Positions 1-8,651 of a stretch of 64,000 bases of DNA are shown here, one piece after another; position 1 is the first letter of the stretch, and every line of letters starts with the position of its first letter. The notes under the pieces were generated by a model, which was not told where the DNA came from, did not search any database, and worked only from the letters and a program-made list of their open reading frames with translations. The stretch covers positions 4,365,501 through 4,429,500 of the forward strand of contig NZ_BRXR01000001.1 in assembly GCF_026012015.1 (NCBI RefSeq), in the 5' to 3' direction. Made by a program: the position numbers and the translations under genes. Source of the DNA: Clostridium omnivorum. Its GTDB lineage: Bacteria > Bacillota > Clostridia > Clostridiales > Clostridiaceae.

Positions 1-393
1 GACCAAATAAACCTTATAAATGATAATTATTTTAATTATGATATGGGGGAGGGTATATACGATGTTGCTCTTTCTGTAGAAACTCTTCATCATTTCACGC
101 ATAAGGAAAAGATTGATTTATATATAAAAATACTGAAAAGCTTAAAGGAAACTGGTTTTTATATAGAAACTGACTATGTAGCCTCAAATCAAGAAGAGGA
201 AGACTACTATTTTAATGAAAATAAAAGAATTCGCTCTGAACTGGGAATTACAAAGGGCTTCTATCACTATGACACTCCATGTACTGCGGATAACCAAATA
301 CAGATGCTCTATAATGCTGGATTTAAAAGTGTTGAAAAGGTCTGGCAACATGAAAATACAGTTATACTATTAGCCAAGAAAACTAAAGTGTAA
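1..393 (+). CDS. class I SAM-dependent methyltransferase, 3' part
   Basis: The reading frame is open from the first base of the window, so this is the C-terminal part of a gene that begins upstream. The visible 130 codons read through the post-SAM-binding strand typical of class I methyltransferases (YDVALSVETLHHF), followed by a region ending ILLAKKTKV. The glycine-rich SAM loop should lie outside the window. The internal ATG at 43 has no convincing ribosome binding site and falls inside the conserved fold, so it is not the start. The substrate cannot be told from this part. Confidence 0.7.
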   Translation, partial: DQINLINDNYFNYDMGEGIYDVALSVETLHHFTHKEKIDLYIKILKSLKETGFYIETDYVASNQEEEDYYFNENKRIRSELGITKGFYHYDTPCTADNQIQMLYNAGFKSVEKVWQHENTVILLAKKTKV

Positions 394-496
394 TATTAGA
401 AGTGTGGTTATAGCTATATTTTGCACATTTTTAATTATTTTTTGATTAGTAGTTTAATTATCTTAAAGTAAAACAATGAGTATAAAGGAGAAAACT

Positions 497-1366
497 ATGA
501 AGGTATTAGTATTAGGCGGAACCCGCTTTTTTGGAGTACATATGGTTAATTCGTTATTGCGAAAAGGGCACCACGTGACAATTGCAACAAGAGGAAAGGC
601 ATTAGATATATTCGGAGATACAGTTGGGAGAATTATCATTGAACGAACAAATCCAGATGACTTATCTAAAGCTTTTGCAAAGAAATATTTTGATGTTGTA
701 TGCGATAATCTAGCATATTGTTCGAATGATGTAAAATACTTATTGGATTCATTGAATTGCGGAAGATATGTTATGACCTCATCTGCTTCTGTATATGCAA
801 ATCAGCATTTAAATACTAATGAAAGCGAGTATGACCCTTATTCGCACAGTCTTAAGTGGTGCACAAGACAGGACTATCCCTATGATGAGATAAAAAGACA
901 AGCTGAATGTGCATTATTTAAAGCATACTCTAAATTCCAAGCAGTGGCTATTCGCTTTCCTTATGTTATAGGTGAAGATGATTATACTCAAAGACTTTAT
1001 TTTTATGTTGAACAAATTATAAAAGGTAATCCAATGAGAATTGACAATCTAGATGAGCAAATAGGATTTATAGGTTCTGCCGAAGCCGGTAATTTCTTAT
1101 CATGGATAGCAGAACAAGAATTTGTCGGTTCAATTAACAGTAGTACTATTGGTACAATTTCTATACATGAAATAGTTAATTACATAGAACAGAAAACAGG
1201 AAAGAGGGCAATATATTCGGGAGAAGGACTTGAAGGAAAATATAACGGACAAAAATCCTTTAGTCTTGATGTTAGCAGGGCAACTAATCTAGGATATGAT
1301 TTTTCAGAACTAAAAGTCTGGATATATGATTTGCTAGATAAATATATTGATAAAGCTATCAATTAG
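497..1366 (+). CDS. NAD-dependent epimerase/dehydratase family protein
   Basis: Extended short-chain dehydrogenase/reductase of about 289 residues, likely cytoplasmic. The N-terminus MKVLVLGGTRFFG carries the Rossmann GxxGxxG dinucleotide motif. A central YDEIK matches the YxxxK catalytic pair, preceded by a Ser-rich strand (MTSSASVYA). I chose ATG 497 because AAAGGAG lies just upstream; the in-frame ATG at 476 has no such site and would place seven residues before the first strand. Family members act on nucleotide sugars or related substrates, but nothing here fixes the substrate. It is followed by a terminator and stands alone. Confidence 0.8.
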   Translation: MKVLVLGGTRFFGVHMVNSLLRKGHHVTIATRGKALDIFGDTVGRIIIERTNPDDLSKAFAKKYFDVVCDNLAYCSNDVKYLLDSLNCGRYVMTSSASVYANQHLNTNESEYDPYSHSLKWCTRQDYPYDEIKRQAECALFKAYSKFQAVAIRFPYVIGEDDYTQRLYFYVEQIIKGNPMRIDNLDEQIGFIGSAEAGNFLSWIAEQEFVGSINSSTIGTISIHEIVNYIEQKTGKRAIYSGEGLEGKYNGQKSFSLDVSRATNLGYDFSELKVWIYDLLDKYIDKAIN

Positions 1367-1510
1367 GGGCGGTTATTATTTTAGAATTTTTTATTGTGTT
1401 GAATGTTATCTTGGTGATTTCATCAATAATATTCGTAATAAAACCATAAAAAATGTGGCTATGGTTGTTTGCCTAATAGTAGCTTTACTTTCATAATTAT
1501 TTGCATGTGT

Positions 1511-1552
1511 AAAAAGAGCTGAAATCTTATTCTTAAGATTTCAGCTCTTTTT
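1511..1552. terminator. bidirectional rho-independent terminator
   Basis: A long hairpin has arms GAGCTGAAATCTTA and TAAGATTTCAGCTC with a short loop, flanked by A5 on the left and T5 on the right. It could stop transcription from the epimerase gene and from the minus-strand hydrolase. Confidence 0.85.
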
Positions 1553-1700
1553 AGTTAATGATCAATTTATATGGTGATGTAGTACTGGATGCACTATTAT
1601 AGCCTATAAACTCAATGTAATAGGTACCTATAGTTTTTGGAGTAGTACCAGATTTAACTACAAATTTTACTTATCTACTTGAATCAACCTGTACAGTACC
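1551..1700 (-). pseudogene. remnant of a surface protein C-terminal beta domain
   Basis: Read on the minus strand, this stretch encodes a fragment GTVQVDSSR, then a stop codon (1671-1673), then in the same frame VKFVVKSGTTPKTIGTYYIEF and on to SPYKLIIN and a final stop at 1551. The pattern GTYYIxxxGYxxASSTTSPYxLxI is typical of bacterial pre-peptidase C-terminal (PPC) domains at the end of secreted clostridial proteases and other surface proteins. There is no start codon or ribosome binding site and the frame is broken, so it is a decayed gene end. The rest of the protein is absent; the hydrolase gene abuts it. Confidence 0.55.
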
Positions 1701-1705
1701 TATTA

Positions 1706-2878
1706 TTATAATTTTGTACCTTTTATAGATTTACCATCTTCGTCAATTAATGTTATATATTCATCATTCTTGATGAAACTACTATACCGTTTTCCATTTC
1801 CACATAAAAACTCGTCCATAAATCTTACTGCTAAATCATTAATTACTTCATGTGCCTTTTTGGCAGTTAGTATTTTACTTTCCATCTTTTCACCCTTTAC
1901 TATCGAATAATCTGTGAAAGCCATATGTTCTGAGGTATTAAGCTTTATGAAAGACTTATAACCACATAAATAATGAAAAAGGTTCTTTTGTTCTTCAGCC
2001 GAGTCTCTTAACACATTATCATAAATAAGAATACCTTCTTTAAACTTATCTGCATCGAGGCTATTTTTCATGTAATCTATATACTTCTTCATGGAAGTTT
2101 CATAATCAAAAGTACCTCTTCTAAAATTTAAAACAGGTTTATTTAGTGTTTGTTTATTCTTTACAACATTAGATAAGCTAAAAAATTGTAAAGAAGCATC
2201 AAAAAGTACTGCAGCTTTTATTCTTATATCACATTGAGAAGCTTTAAAAACAGCTGCTCCACCTAAAGAATGTCCTATCATTCCAATACGACTTAAATCA
2301 AGCTTGTTTTTTATAATGTCATCATCTAAATTTAATTTTTCTAAATTATTTAACACAAATATGATGTCATCTTTCCTAATATCTATAAGTTCTTTCTTTT
2401 CATCCTGAGTTAATTCATCCTTTGCCATTTCAATCAATTTTCCATCAGGCATTATAGTGAGCATGCTGTCATAGAGATGACCAATTGTAAATACAACATA
2501 TCCTTTTCTTACTAATTCTTCAATATTGAAAGTCAAATAATCCCTTGGAGAACCAAGTCCTGAGCATTGAATAATAACTGGACAGTTAACTGCTTTTTTA
2601 CTTATTGGAGCATCATTGTATATATTAGTCTTTATGCTTTTAAGATAGTTTTCCTTTTCAGCATTCTCCTTATAAGGCAGCATATTCTTAAATATACTAA
2701 TAAATTCATCTTCTCTTGGGCTATATAAATCTACATAAAGTGCTTGTCTGCTTTCTTTCCAGTTTTCATCAGCAGGATAATAAAAGCTAATAATTACCTT
2801 TCTATTCTCATCGCTTTTTATTATTGTTTCTTTTCTCTCCTTGTCCTCTAAAACTCTAACTATTCTTCCTATTTTCAT
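1706..2878 (-). CDS. alpha/beta hydrolase, PAF-acetylhydrolase/dienelactone hydrolase-like
   Basis: 390-residue serine hydrolase. It has the oxyanion region PVIIQCSGLGSPRDY, the nucleophile elbow GHSLGGAA near residue 203, a core strand AAVLFDAS and a late His in TSEHMAF. The layout matches platelet-activating-factor acetylhydrolase II-like esterases. No signal peptide is evident, so it is probably cytoplasmic. The start is supported by AGGTGAT a few bases upstream of the ATG. It is a single-gene unit on the minus strand, sharing a bidirectional terminator with the epimerase gene. The natural substrate is unknown. Confidence 0.75.
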   Translation of the reverse strand: MKIGRIVRVLEDKERKETIIKSDENRKVIISFYYPADENWKESRQALYVDLYSPREDEFISIFKNMLPYKENAEKENYLKSIKTNIYNDAPISKKAVNCPVIIQCSGLGSPRDYLTFNIEELVRKGYVVFTIGHLYDSMLTIMPDGKLIEMAKDELTQDEKKELIDIRKDDIIFVLNNLEKLNLDDDIIKNKLDLSRIGMIGHSLGGAAVFKASQCDIRIKAAVLFDASLQFFSLSNVVKNKQTLNKPVLNFRRGTFDYETSMKKYIDYMKNSLDADKFKEGILIYDNVLRDSAEEQKNLFHYLCGYKSFIKLNTSEHMAFTDYSIVKGEKMESKILTAKKAHEVINDLAVRFMDEFLCGNGKRYSSFIKNDEYITLIDEDGKSIKGTKL

Positions 2879-3119
2879 ATATATATCACCTTAAAATTAA
2901 ATTCACCATAAAAGAACATAAATATAACTTTAATTCAAATATATGGTATATACCTTATTATATATTTAGATGATGAATTTGTAAAATGTTATTAACATGG
3001 TTAATCTTTACCATAAGCTTAAAAATTATTGAACCTATTTTCCATTAGCTAAGTCTATTACTATATAAAAAAATGAATTGCTCGTTATAAAGTTATAAAA
3101 AGCAGAAAAGGGTGAGTTT

Positions 3120-3446
3120 ATGAAAAGCAATTATAAAGTGAATTGGCAAAAAGTACCATTAATACCATTAGCTGCATTATTAATTATATTACTAGTCTTT
3201 GTGTGGTGGTTAAATTCATCATCACCAACTCCTAAAGATGCAATATTAAAATACTGCAGAAAAAATGAGTTAAAATATTACCGCCAAAATTTTAAAATAA
3301 GTCAAACTAAAATAATTGATAAGGATTATGGTAAACAATTTATAGTTGACGGAGTAAAAGGCGAATTAGGGGATAATATTATATTCTTTTACCTTAAAGA
3401 TGATAAAAAAGGATGGAAAGTAATATGTGCTGGAACAGGTCCTTAA
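3120..3446 (+). CDS. small membrane-anchored protein of unknown function
   Basis: 108 residues. A short basic cytoplasmic N-terminus is followed by one hydrophobic segment (about residues 13-31, ending VFVWWL) and a Lys-rich soluble domain that should lie outside the membrane. The soluble part ends in a beta-like stretch (FFYLKDDKKGWKVICAGTGP) resembling small DUF4878/lumazine-binding-like folds, but I do not recognise a family. AAAAGGGTGAG upstream supports the start. The 240-bp gap before it shows only AT-rich DNA with a possible promoter. Confidence 0.6.
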   Translation: MKSNYKVNWQKVPLIPLAALLIILLVFVWWLNSSSPTPKDAILKYCRKNELKYYRQNFKISQTKIIDKDYGKQFIVDGVKGELGDNIIFFYLKDDKKGWKVICAGTGP

Positions 3447-3639
3447 ATGAAATCCTCAATTTATTAAAATGTATATTATAAATTAGGTATTATAAAGTTG
3501 TTGGAAAAGATAATAGATTACTTTCTAATTTGTTATTAAAGTTATATCAAGAGTATGTATTTTGGATTTTAAATTATATTGAATTGTGATATTCTTAATT
3601 ATATTAATATAATATAAAGCTTTTATTGGGGGTTATGTA

Positions 3640-4293
3640 ATGAAACAGGTTTATGCACCTGGTTGTGCCTTTATGATTTACAAGCCGGAGCTTGCTAAAA
3701 AAGTATTAGAGTTTTTAAATAAGGACTTAGGCCCTATGGATGAACACCTTGTTTGCTGTAGACATGAGCCAAACCTAGAAATCGGTACACAAGTAATAAA
3801 CACCTGTGCAGGTTGTGATAGGCGATGCAGGCAACTTTATGATGGTATTTCAACTATATCCCTTTGGGAGATATTAGCTGATAGTGAAACATTTCCATTT
3901 CCTGACTATAAAGGTATGGAAATGACCATACATGATGCCTGCCCTACGAGTACTGAGTATAGAGTGCATGATGCAATTAGAAAAATACTTAAAAGAATGA
4001 ATATAAAAATTGTTGAACCGGAAAAAACTCGTACGAAAGCAAACTGCTGTGGTGACAGTTTTTATGGAACACTGCCAGTTGAGGCTGTTAAAGAGCAGAT
4101 GAAAAAACGTGCAAATGAAATGCCCTGTGAAAACGTAGTTGTTTACTGTATTTCATGTATAAAATCAATGCATATTGGAGGGAAAAAACCAAGGTATATT
4201 ATTGACTTATTGTTTGAAGAGCAAACAAATATTGGTACCACTGAGCCTGAGGATTGGCATAAAGAATTACAAGAATTTATAGATGAGCATTGA
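3640..4293 (+). CDS. CCG-domain (Fe-S) protein, HdrB/GlpC-like
   Basis: 217 residues with two Cys-rich CCG-type segments. The N-terminal half has PGCAFMIYKPE, CCRHEP and CAGCDRRC. The C-terminal half has HDACPTS, NCCGDSFYG and VYCISCIKSM. CCG domains bind a non-cubane Fe-S cluster or zinc in HdrB of heterodisulfide reductase and in the GlpC/LutA/GlcF subunits. No partner FAD or ferredoxin subunit is adjacent, so this is a stand-alone version of unknown reaction. A GGGGG ribosome binding site precedes the ATG, and a terminator hairpin follows the gene. Confidence 0.75.
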   Translation: MKQVYAPGCAFMIYKPELAKKVLEFLNKDLGPMDEHLVCCRHEPNLEIGTQVINTCAGCDRRCRQLYDGISTISLWEILADSETFPFPDYKGMEMTIHDACPTSTEYRVHDAIRKILKRMNIKIVEPEKTRTKANCCGDSFYGTLPVEAVKEQMKKRANEMPCENVVVYCISCIKSMHIGGKKPRYIIDLLFEEQTNIGTTEPEDWHKELQEFIDEH

Positions 4294-4337
4294 ATTAATA
4301 AAGCATAAAGAGCAGATTTCACAAAAAACATTGTTCT

Positions 4338-4376
4338 AAAAGAAGTTTCTGAGTTATTGCCACTGAAACTTCTTTT
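4338..4376 (+). terminator. terminator-like hairpin after the CCG-domain gene
   Basis: The arms AAAAGAAGTTTC (4338-4349) and GAAACTTCTTTT (4365-4376) are fully complementary around a 15-base loop. The right arm ends in a T run. Confidence 0.7.
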
Positions 4377-4459
4377 AAAAGCATTCTTTACTTATCATTC
4401 TTGATGGAAGCGAATATAAAAAATAGTCATGTAATTAAATAGATAACTTATATATTCTC

Positions 4460-4492
4460 AAAAGAGGTGTGCTAAATTAGCATACCTTTTTT
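4460..4492 (+). terminator. second rho-independent terminator
   Basis: An AGGTGTGCTAA / TTAGCATACCT hairpin with one internal mismatch is followed by T6. It lies just upstream of the promoter for the S66 peptidase and insulates it from readthrough. Confidence 0.7.
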
Positions 4493-4536
4493 GACTGAAG
4501 ATATAAAACATGCAATATACACCTTAAGTAAAATTA

Positions 4537-4545
4537 TGGTATAAT
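4537..4545 (+). promoter_or_regulatory. extended -10 promoter for the S66 peptidase gene
   Basis: TGGTATAAT fits an extended -10 element, within the longer string AAATTATGGTATAATTA that recurs near 10,411 and 35,085. No good -35 hexamer is seen 17 bp upstream. It lies about 70 bp before the start codon. Confidence 0.6.
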
Positions 4546-4616
4546 TAGACAACAATGTTCAGGATTGGATTTGCTAAGTAAATTAAAAAATAATATTTTA
4601 AGGTAGGTGGATACAT

Positions 4617-5612
4617 ATGAGTAACATGTTAAAACTTGAGGCTGGAGATACTATAGGTATTTTTTCACCATCTTCGCCTATAACCTATTATTGTCCTAAA
4701 AGATTTGAAAGAGCAAAAAAATATTTGCATGATAAAGGATTTAAAATATTAGATGGAAGTTTAACAACAAAACATGATTTTTATAGATCGGGAAGCATTA
4801 AGGAAAGGGCAGAGGAGTTAAATCAATTAATAAGAAATCCAGAAGTAAAATGTATCATGTCAACTATTGGAGGAATGAACTCAAACTCAATTGTTCCATA
4901 TATTGATTATGAGGCTTTTAAAAGAAATCCTAAAATAATAATTGGTTATTCTGATGTTACAGCAATCTTACTTGCTATATATTCACAAACAGGAATAAGT
5001 ACCTATTATGGTCCTGCATTAGTAGCCTCTTTTGGAGAATTTCCACCCTTTGTCGATTTAACATATGATTATTTTAAAGATGTTATTATTGATAGTACAA
5101 TAATACCTTATATATTTGAAGCACCTACCTTTTGGACTGATGAATATATTGATTGGGAAACACAGGACAGGAGTAAAGAAAAAAGAAAAAATCAGATGAT
5201 AACAGTATATGATGGTATTGTCAGAGGTAGAGTAATAGGTGGAAATTTGGATACCATACAAGGAATTTGGGGCAGTAAGTATATGCCTGAAATCAAGGAT
5301 GGTGACATACTTTTTATTGAGGATGCTTTAAAAGATGCCGCAACAATAGAAAGAAGTTTTTCATTGCTAAAAGTTAATGGTGTCTTCGATAGAATTTCAG
5401 GAATAATCTTAGGTAAACATCAAGTATTCGATGACTCAGGTACAGGTAGAAAACCATATGAAATATTATTAGAAGTTCTAGGAGATAAAAAGATACCTTT
5501 CCTTGCAGACTTTGATTGCTGCCATACTCATCCAATGATGACGCTACCTATTGGCTGTTATATAGAACTTGATGCTACAAAAAAGAAAGTAAAAATACTA
5601 GAGGATTGGTAA
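4617..5612 (+). CDS. S66 family LD-carboxypeptidase / MccF-like peptidase
   Basis: 331-residue serine peptidase. The S66 catalytic triad is visible: Ser112 in GYSD, Glu235 in FIEDALKD and His303 in CHTHPMMTLPIG. The loop around residues 171-185 (FWTDEYIDWETQDR) is the Trp-rich substrate loop of the MccF branch rather than the LdcA peptidoglycan branch. MccF enzymes hydrolyse toxic aminoacyl-nucleotides such as processed microcin C; many clostridial paralogues have no known substrate. No signal peptide is seen, so it is cytoplasmic. GGTAGGTGG precedes the start, and the gene has its own promoter. Confidence 0.85.
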   Translation: MSNMLKLEAGDTIGIFSPSSPITYYCPKRFERAKKYLHDKGFKILDGSLTTKHDFYRSGSIKERAEELNQLIRNPEVKCIMSTIGGMNSNSIVPYIDYEAFKRNPKIIIGYSDVTAILLAIYSQTGISTYYGPALVASFGEFPPFVDLTYDYFKDVIIDSTIIPYIFEAPTFWTDEYIDWETQDRSKEKRKNQMITVYDGIVRGRVIGGNLDTIQGIWGSKYMPEIKDGDILFIEDALKDAATIERSFSLLKVNGVFDRISGIILGKHQVFDDSGTGRKPYEILLEVLGDKKIPFLADFDCCHTHPMMTLPIGCYIELDATKKKVKILEDW

Positions 5613-5699
5613 AATAGATAAGTTTTAAATTATCAAATAATGTTATAAAGATAGAATAGCTTATGATGACAAATAAAAAAAGATGGAGGAAAAGATATT

Positions 5700-6488
5700 A
5701 TGGAAATTTCAGTATCAACAGGCTTATACTACACTAAAGGCTATAAGGAGATTTTAGATATTATTGCAAGTACATCTTGTAGAAATATAGAGCTATTTCT
5801 TAATCAGGCATTTATAGACATTGATGTTCTAGAGCTACAAAATGAAGTTTCAAAAAGAAATCTTAATGTATTAAGTATACATACTCCACTAGAATTTATT
5901 GCTTTCCCTAGAAGAGAGAGTGAGCAATATTGGATTAACAAAAGCATTGAAATATCAAAAATTTTGGGTTCAAAACTTATTATTTCACACATGGTTTTAG
6001 GTGAATATTTTGATGAAAGAATAAGCAGTTTAGATGATCTTCATAAAGAAAACATGATTAATTACTGCAGCATTGAAGATATTCATATAACTAGCGAAAA
6101 CTTACCTAAATTTAATGGAGGAAGTTTTTTAGGACGAGTTGATGAATTGTTTGAATTTGTAACAGAAAATAATATAGACTTAACCTTTGACACAACTCAC
6201 TGTGCTTTTAGCGGCTATCCGATTCTAGAAACCTTTATGAAGTTTAAAAGCCATGTGAAAAATATACATATTAGTGACTTTGATAATGGAAATGAACATA
6301 AAGTCTTAGGCGAAGGAAATTTACCTTTAAAAGACTTTATTACACATTTAAAAAAGGAAATGTATGATGGCATAATGACTATAGAATTGGATCTTGATAA
6401 TAAGAAAAGAAATAATATAACAAGCACTAAACAAGCTATAGCAGCAATACAAAAAAGCATAGATTATATAGAAAATAATATTAGATAA
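5700..6488 (+). CDS. sugar phosphate isomerase/epimerase (TIM barrel)
   Basis: 262 residues of the xylose-isomerase-like/AP-endonuclease-2 TIM-barrel family. Metal-ligand positions are visible in LEFIAFPRR, ISHMVLGEY, TFDTTHCAF, NIHISDF and GEGNLPLKDFI, ending with MTIELDL. The family includes hexulose-phosphate and inosose epimerases as well as endonuclease IV; the substrate here is unassigned. GGAGGAAAAG lies upstream of the start. It is 87 bp after the S66 peptidase gene and may be co-transcribed with it and with the phosphatase that follows. Confidence 0.75.
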   Translation: MEISVSTGLYYTKGYKEILDIIASTSCRNIELFLNQAFIDIDVLELQNEVSKRNLNVLSIHTPLEFIAFPRRESEQYWINKSIEISKILGSKLIISHMVLGEYFDERISSLDDLHKENMINYCSIEDIHITSENLPKFNGGSFLGRVDELFEFVTENNIDLTFDTTHCAFSGYPILETFMKFKSHVKNIHISDFDNGNEHKVLGEGNLPLKDFITHLKKEMYDGIMTIELDLDNKKRNNITSTKQAIAAIQKSIDYIENNIR

Positions 6489-6551
6489 TTTCATTAATAA
6501 TAATAAGTTCTATCTATGGATAAAGAAACTAATTTACTAAGGAGCACAATT

Positions 6552-7178
6552 ATGAAACTATATTTAATAAGACATGGACAAACTGATTGGAATGTACTGG
6601 GGAAAATACAGGGTAGCTATGATTGCTGTCTTAATGATACTGGTATAACACAAGCAAAGCAGTTGAGTGAAAAAATAATAGAAGCAAATTATAAGTTTTC
6701 TAAAATTTATTCAAGTCAACAAAAAAGAGCCCTTAAAACAGCGCAAATATTAAGTGAAGCTATAAAAGTAGAATTTGTTCCTATGCATGGACTGGAGGAA
6801 GTAAAATTTGGCGAATGGGAAGGATTAACTTGGAAGGAAATTCAGGAACAATTTCCAATAGAATATGACGAATGGTTTAATAACCGTAGATATACAAGAC
6901 CTCCAAAAGGTGAATCCTATGAAGATATGCTGCAGCGTGTTTTAGCTGCTATACATAAAATTGTAAATATGGAAGTTAGTGATACAGCAGTTGTAACACA
7001 TGGGGCAGTTATTATGTGCATATTATGCTGTATAACCAATACACCTTTCGCTGAGATGATGAAGTTTAAAGCTGACAATACCACAATTATAGAAATTGAC
7101 AGTGAGAAATTTAACTTCAAAAAAAATAATAGTTTTAAAGGAGAAGAAAATGGAATTAGATATAATAAAGGTTTATGA
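6552..7178 (+). CDS. histidine phosphatase family protein (phosphoglycerate mutase-like)
   Basis: 208-residue branch-1 histidine phosphatase. The catalytic motif LIRHGQTDWN places the phospho-accepting His at residue 8. The second conserved segment FGEWEGLTW and the later VTHGAVI complete the active site. Relatives include alpha-ribazole phosphatase and general metabolite phosphatases; no cobalamin genes are nearby. ATG 6552 is chosen because AAGGAG lies at the right distance and the protein then begins at the first strand; the ATG at 6516 lacks a site. The last 29 bp overlap the next gene, suggesting translational coupling. Confidence 0.85.
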   Translation: MKLYLIRHGQTDWNVLGKIQGSYDCCLNDTGITQAKQLSEKIIEANYKFSKIYSSQQKRALKTAQILSEAIKVEFVPMHGLEEVKFGEWEGLTWKEIQEQFPIEYDEWFNNRRYTRPPKGESYEDMLQRVLAAIHKIVNMEVSDTAVVTHGAVIMCILCCITNTPFAEMMKFKADNTTIIEIDSEKFNFKKNNSFKGEENGIRYNKGL

Positions 7179-7992
7179 AAATTTAGATGGCTACATCTCT
7201 GAGATGGAAAACGATCCTCAAAATTACGAAAGCTTGTGGGATAAATATGCTATAAAACCTTATTGGAATCGAATTAGTCATTGGGCACCAGTTGATATGT
7301 CAGATCGAAAACCAAAACCAATAAAGGACATATCTAAATTGAAAAATCAAATAGAGCTAATGAAAAAAATAAATATTGATGAGATTAAGAGTAAATTTAT
7401 GAAAGTGGTGAATGCTCTACCTAATTATGATGATGATCCAATAACTATTGCTATCTATCCATTGGATGACGAAAATTCAGTAGTAAAATATCGTCAGAAT
7501 GGGGTATGTGGAGTTAGTGTATTTGGAAATATTATAATAAATATTAACCCATTTGCTGAGGATTATTTGGAATGGATTTCATATGTATTTGCACATGAAT
7601 ATCATCATACTGTGTGGGGAAATTATTGGCATGTTATTCATGGAGGTCGTACTGGAAGCTTTATAGAGGCAATGCTAATTGATGGTCAAGCAGATGCTTT
7701 TGCAAAAAGTCTAAACCCAACTTTAAATCCTTTGTGGATTTCTCAAATATCTAAAGAACAAGAAAGTGAAGTGTGGAATAAATATTACTCTAAAATGTTA
7801 AATGATAGGGATTTCGATTATGTTAAATATATGTTTGGTGATGATAAGGTTGAAATTCCTTGGTGTGCTGGTTACTATTTTGGACATAAAATTATTGATT
7901 GCTTTAAAAAACACTATCCTCAAATTAGCGTAAAGCATATGATTGAAATGAGTTCAGAAGAAATTTTCGCTATGAGTGGATACCCCTTATAA
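7150..7992 (+). CDS. DUF2268-type putative Zn metalloprotease
   Basis: 280 residues. A zinc-metallopeptidase motif HEYHHTVWG (HExxH) is followed about 30 residues later by FIEAMLIDGQADAFA, which matches the glutamate-containing helix of the DUF2268 (YjaZ-like) family. No signal peptide or membrane segment is present. The start at 7150 is supported by AAAGGAGAAG. The gene begins inside the 3' end of the phosphatase gene in another frame and is followed after 12 bp by a GNAT gene, so these three are likely one transcript. The substrate is unknown. Confidence 0.75.
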   Translation: MELDIIKVYENLDGYISEMENDPQNYESLWDKYAIKPYWNRISHWAPVDMSDRKPKPIKDISKLKNQIELMKKINIDEIKSKFMKVVNALPNYDDDPITIAIYPLDDENSVVKYRQNGVCGVSVFGNIIININPFAEDYLEWISYVFAHEYHHTVWGNYWHVIHGGRTGSFIEAMLIDGQADAFAKSLNPTLNPLWISQISKEQESEVWNKYYSKMLNDRDFDYVKYMFGDDKVEIPWCAGYYFGHKIIDCFKKHYPQISVKHMIEMSSEEIFAMSGYPL

Positions 7993-8004
7993 TGAGGTGA
8001 TGAA

Positions 8005-8532
8005 ATGGATGCTTATAAATTAGTTTATCCTACAAAAGAGTATGAAAAACAAGCAAAGGAATATATACAAGAATTTTACGAATACAAATCCGAAATCAAT
8101 GGAACCGGTGGACTTCAAAGATACAATATTTACAACGAATGGCTCTTAAAAGTTGAAAAGGATATGGATTTACCTAATATAACTAAAGATAAAGTATCTG
8201 CAAATACTTACTTCTTTGTAAGATCATCAGATAGTAAAATTTTAGGAATGATTAATATTAGACATAGGTTAAATGATTTTCTTTTAAATGAAGGTGGACA
8301 TATAGGTTATTCCATTAGACCTACTGAAAGAAGAAATGGATATGCCACTATTATGTTAAAATTTGGTCTTGAAAAGTGCAGAGAGTTAAAGCTTGAAAAA
8401 GTTTTAGTGACCTGCGATAAAATAAATATAGCTTCAGCTAAAGTTATTCAAAATAACAATGGAATATTAGAAAATGAAATTTATAGCGAAACTTTCTCTG
8501 AAGTCATTCAGCGTTATTGGATTAGTCTATAA
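8005..8532 (+). CDS. GNAT family N-acetyltransferase
   Basis: 175 residues. The C-terminal two thirds show the GNAT fold: a strand with GMINIRHRLN, then GGHIGYSIRPTERRNGYATIML, which contains the acetyl-CoA pyrophosphate loop (RRNGYA), and a closing LEKVLVTCDKINIASAKVIQNNNG typical of the RimJ/RimL-like subgroup. TGAGGTGATG provides the ribosome binding site. It sits 12 bp after the metalloprotease gene. The acceptor substrate is unknown. Confidence 0.8.
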   Translation: MDAYKLVYPTKEYEKQAKEYIQEFYEYKSEINGTGGLQRYNIYNEWLLKVEKDMDLPNITKDKVSANTYFFVRSSDSKILGMINIRHRLNDFLLNEGGHIGYSIRPTERRNGYATIMLKFGLEKCRELKLEKVLVTCDKINIASAKVIQNNNGILENEIYSETFSEVIQRYWISL

Positions 8533-8651
8533 ATAAGAAAATCATTCTTTATTATATGGTGCTTATATAAACATAATTATAATTATTTCAAGTCTTATGA
8601 ATATGTATATTATAACAACTATATTTTTTGGGGAAATGGGGTATATAGTTT

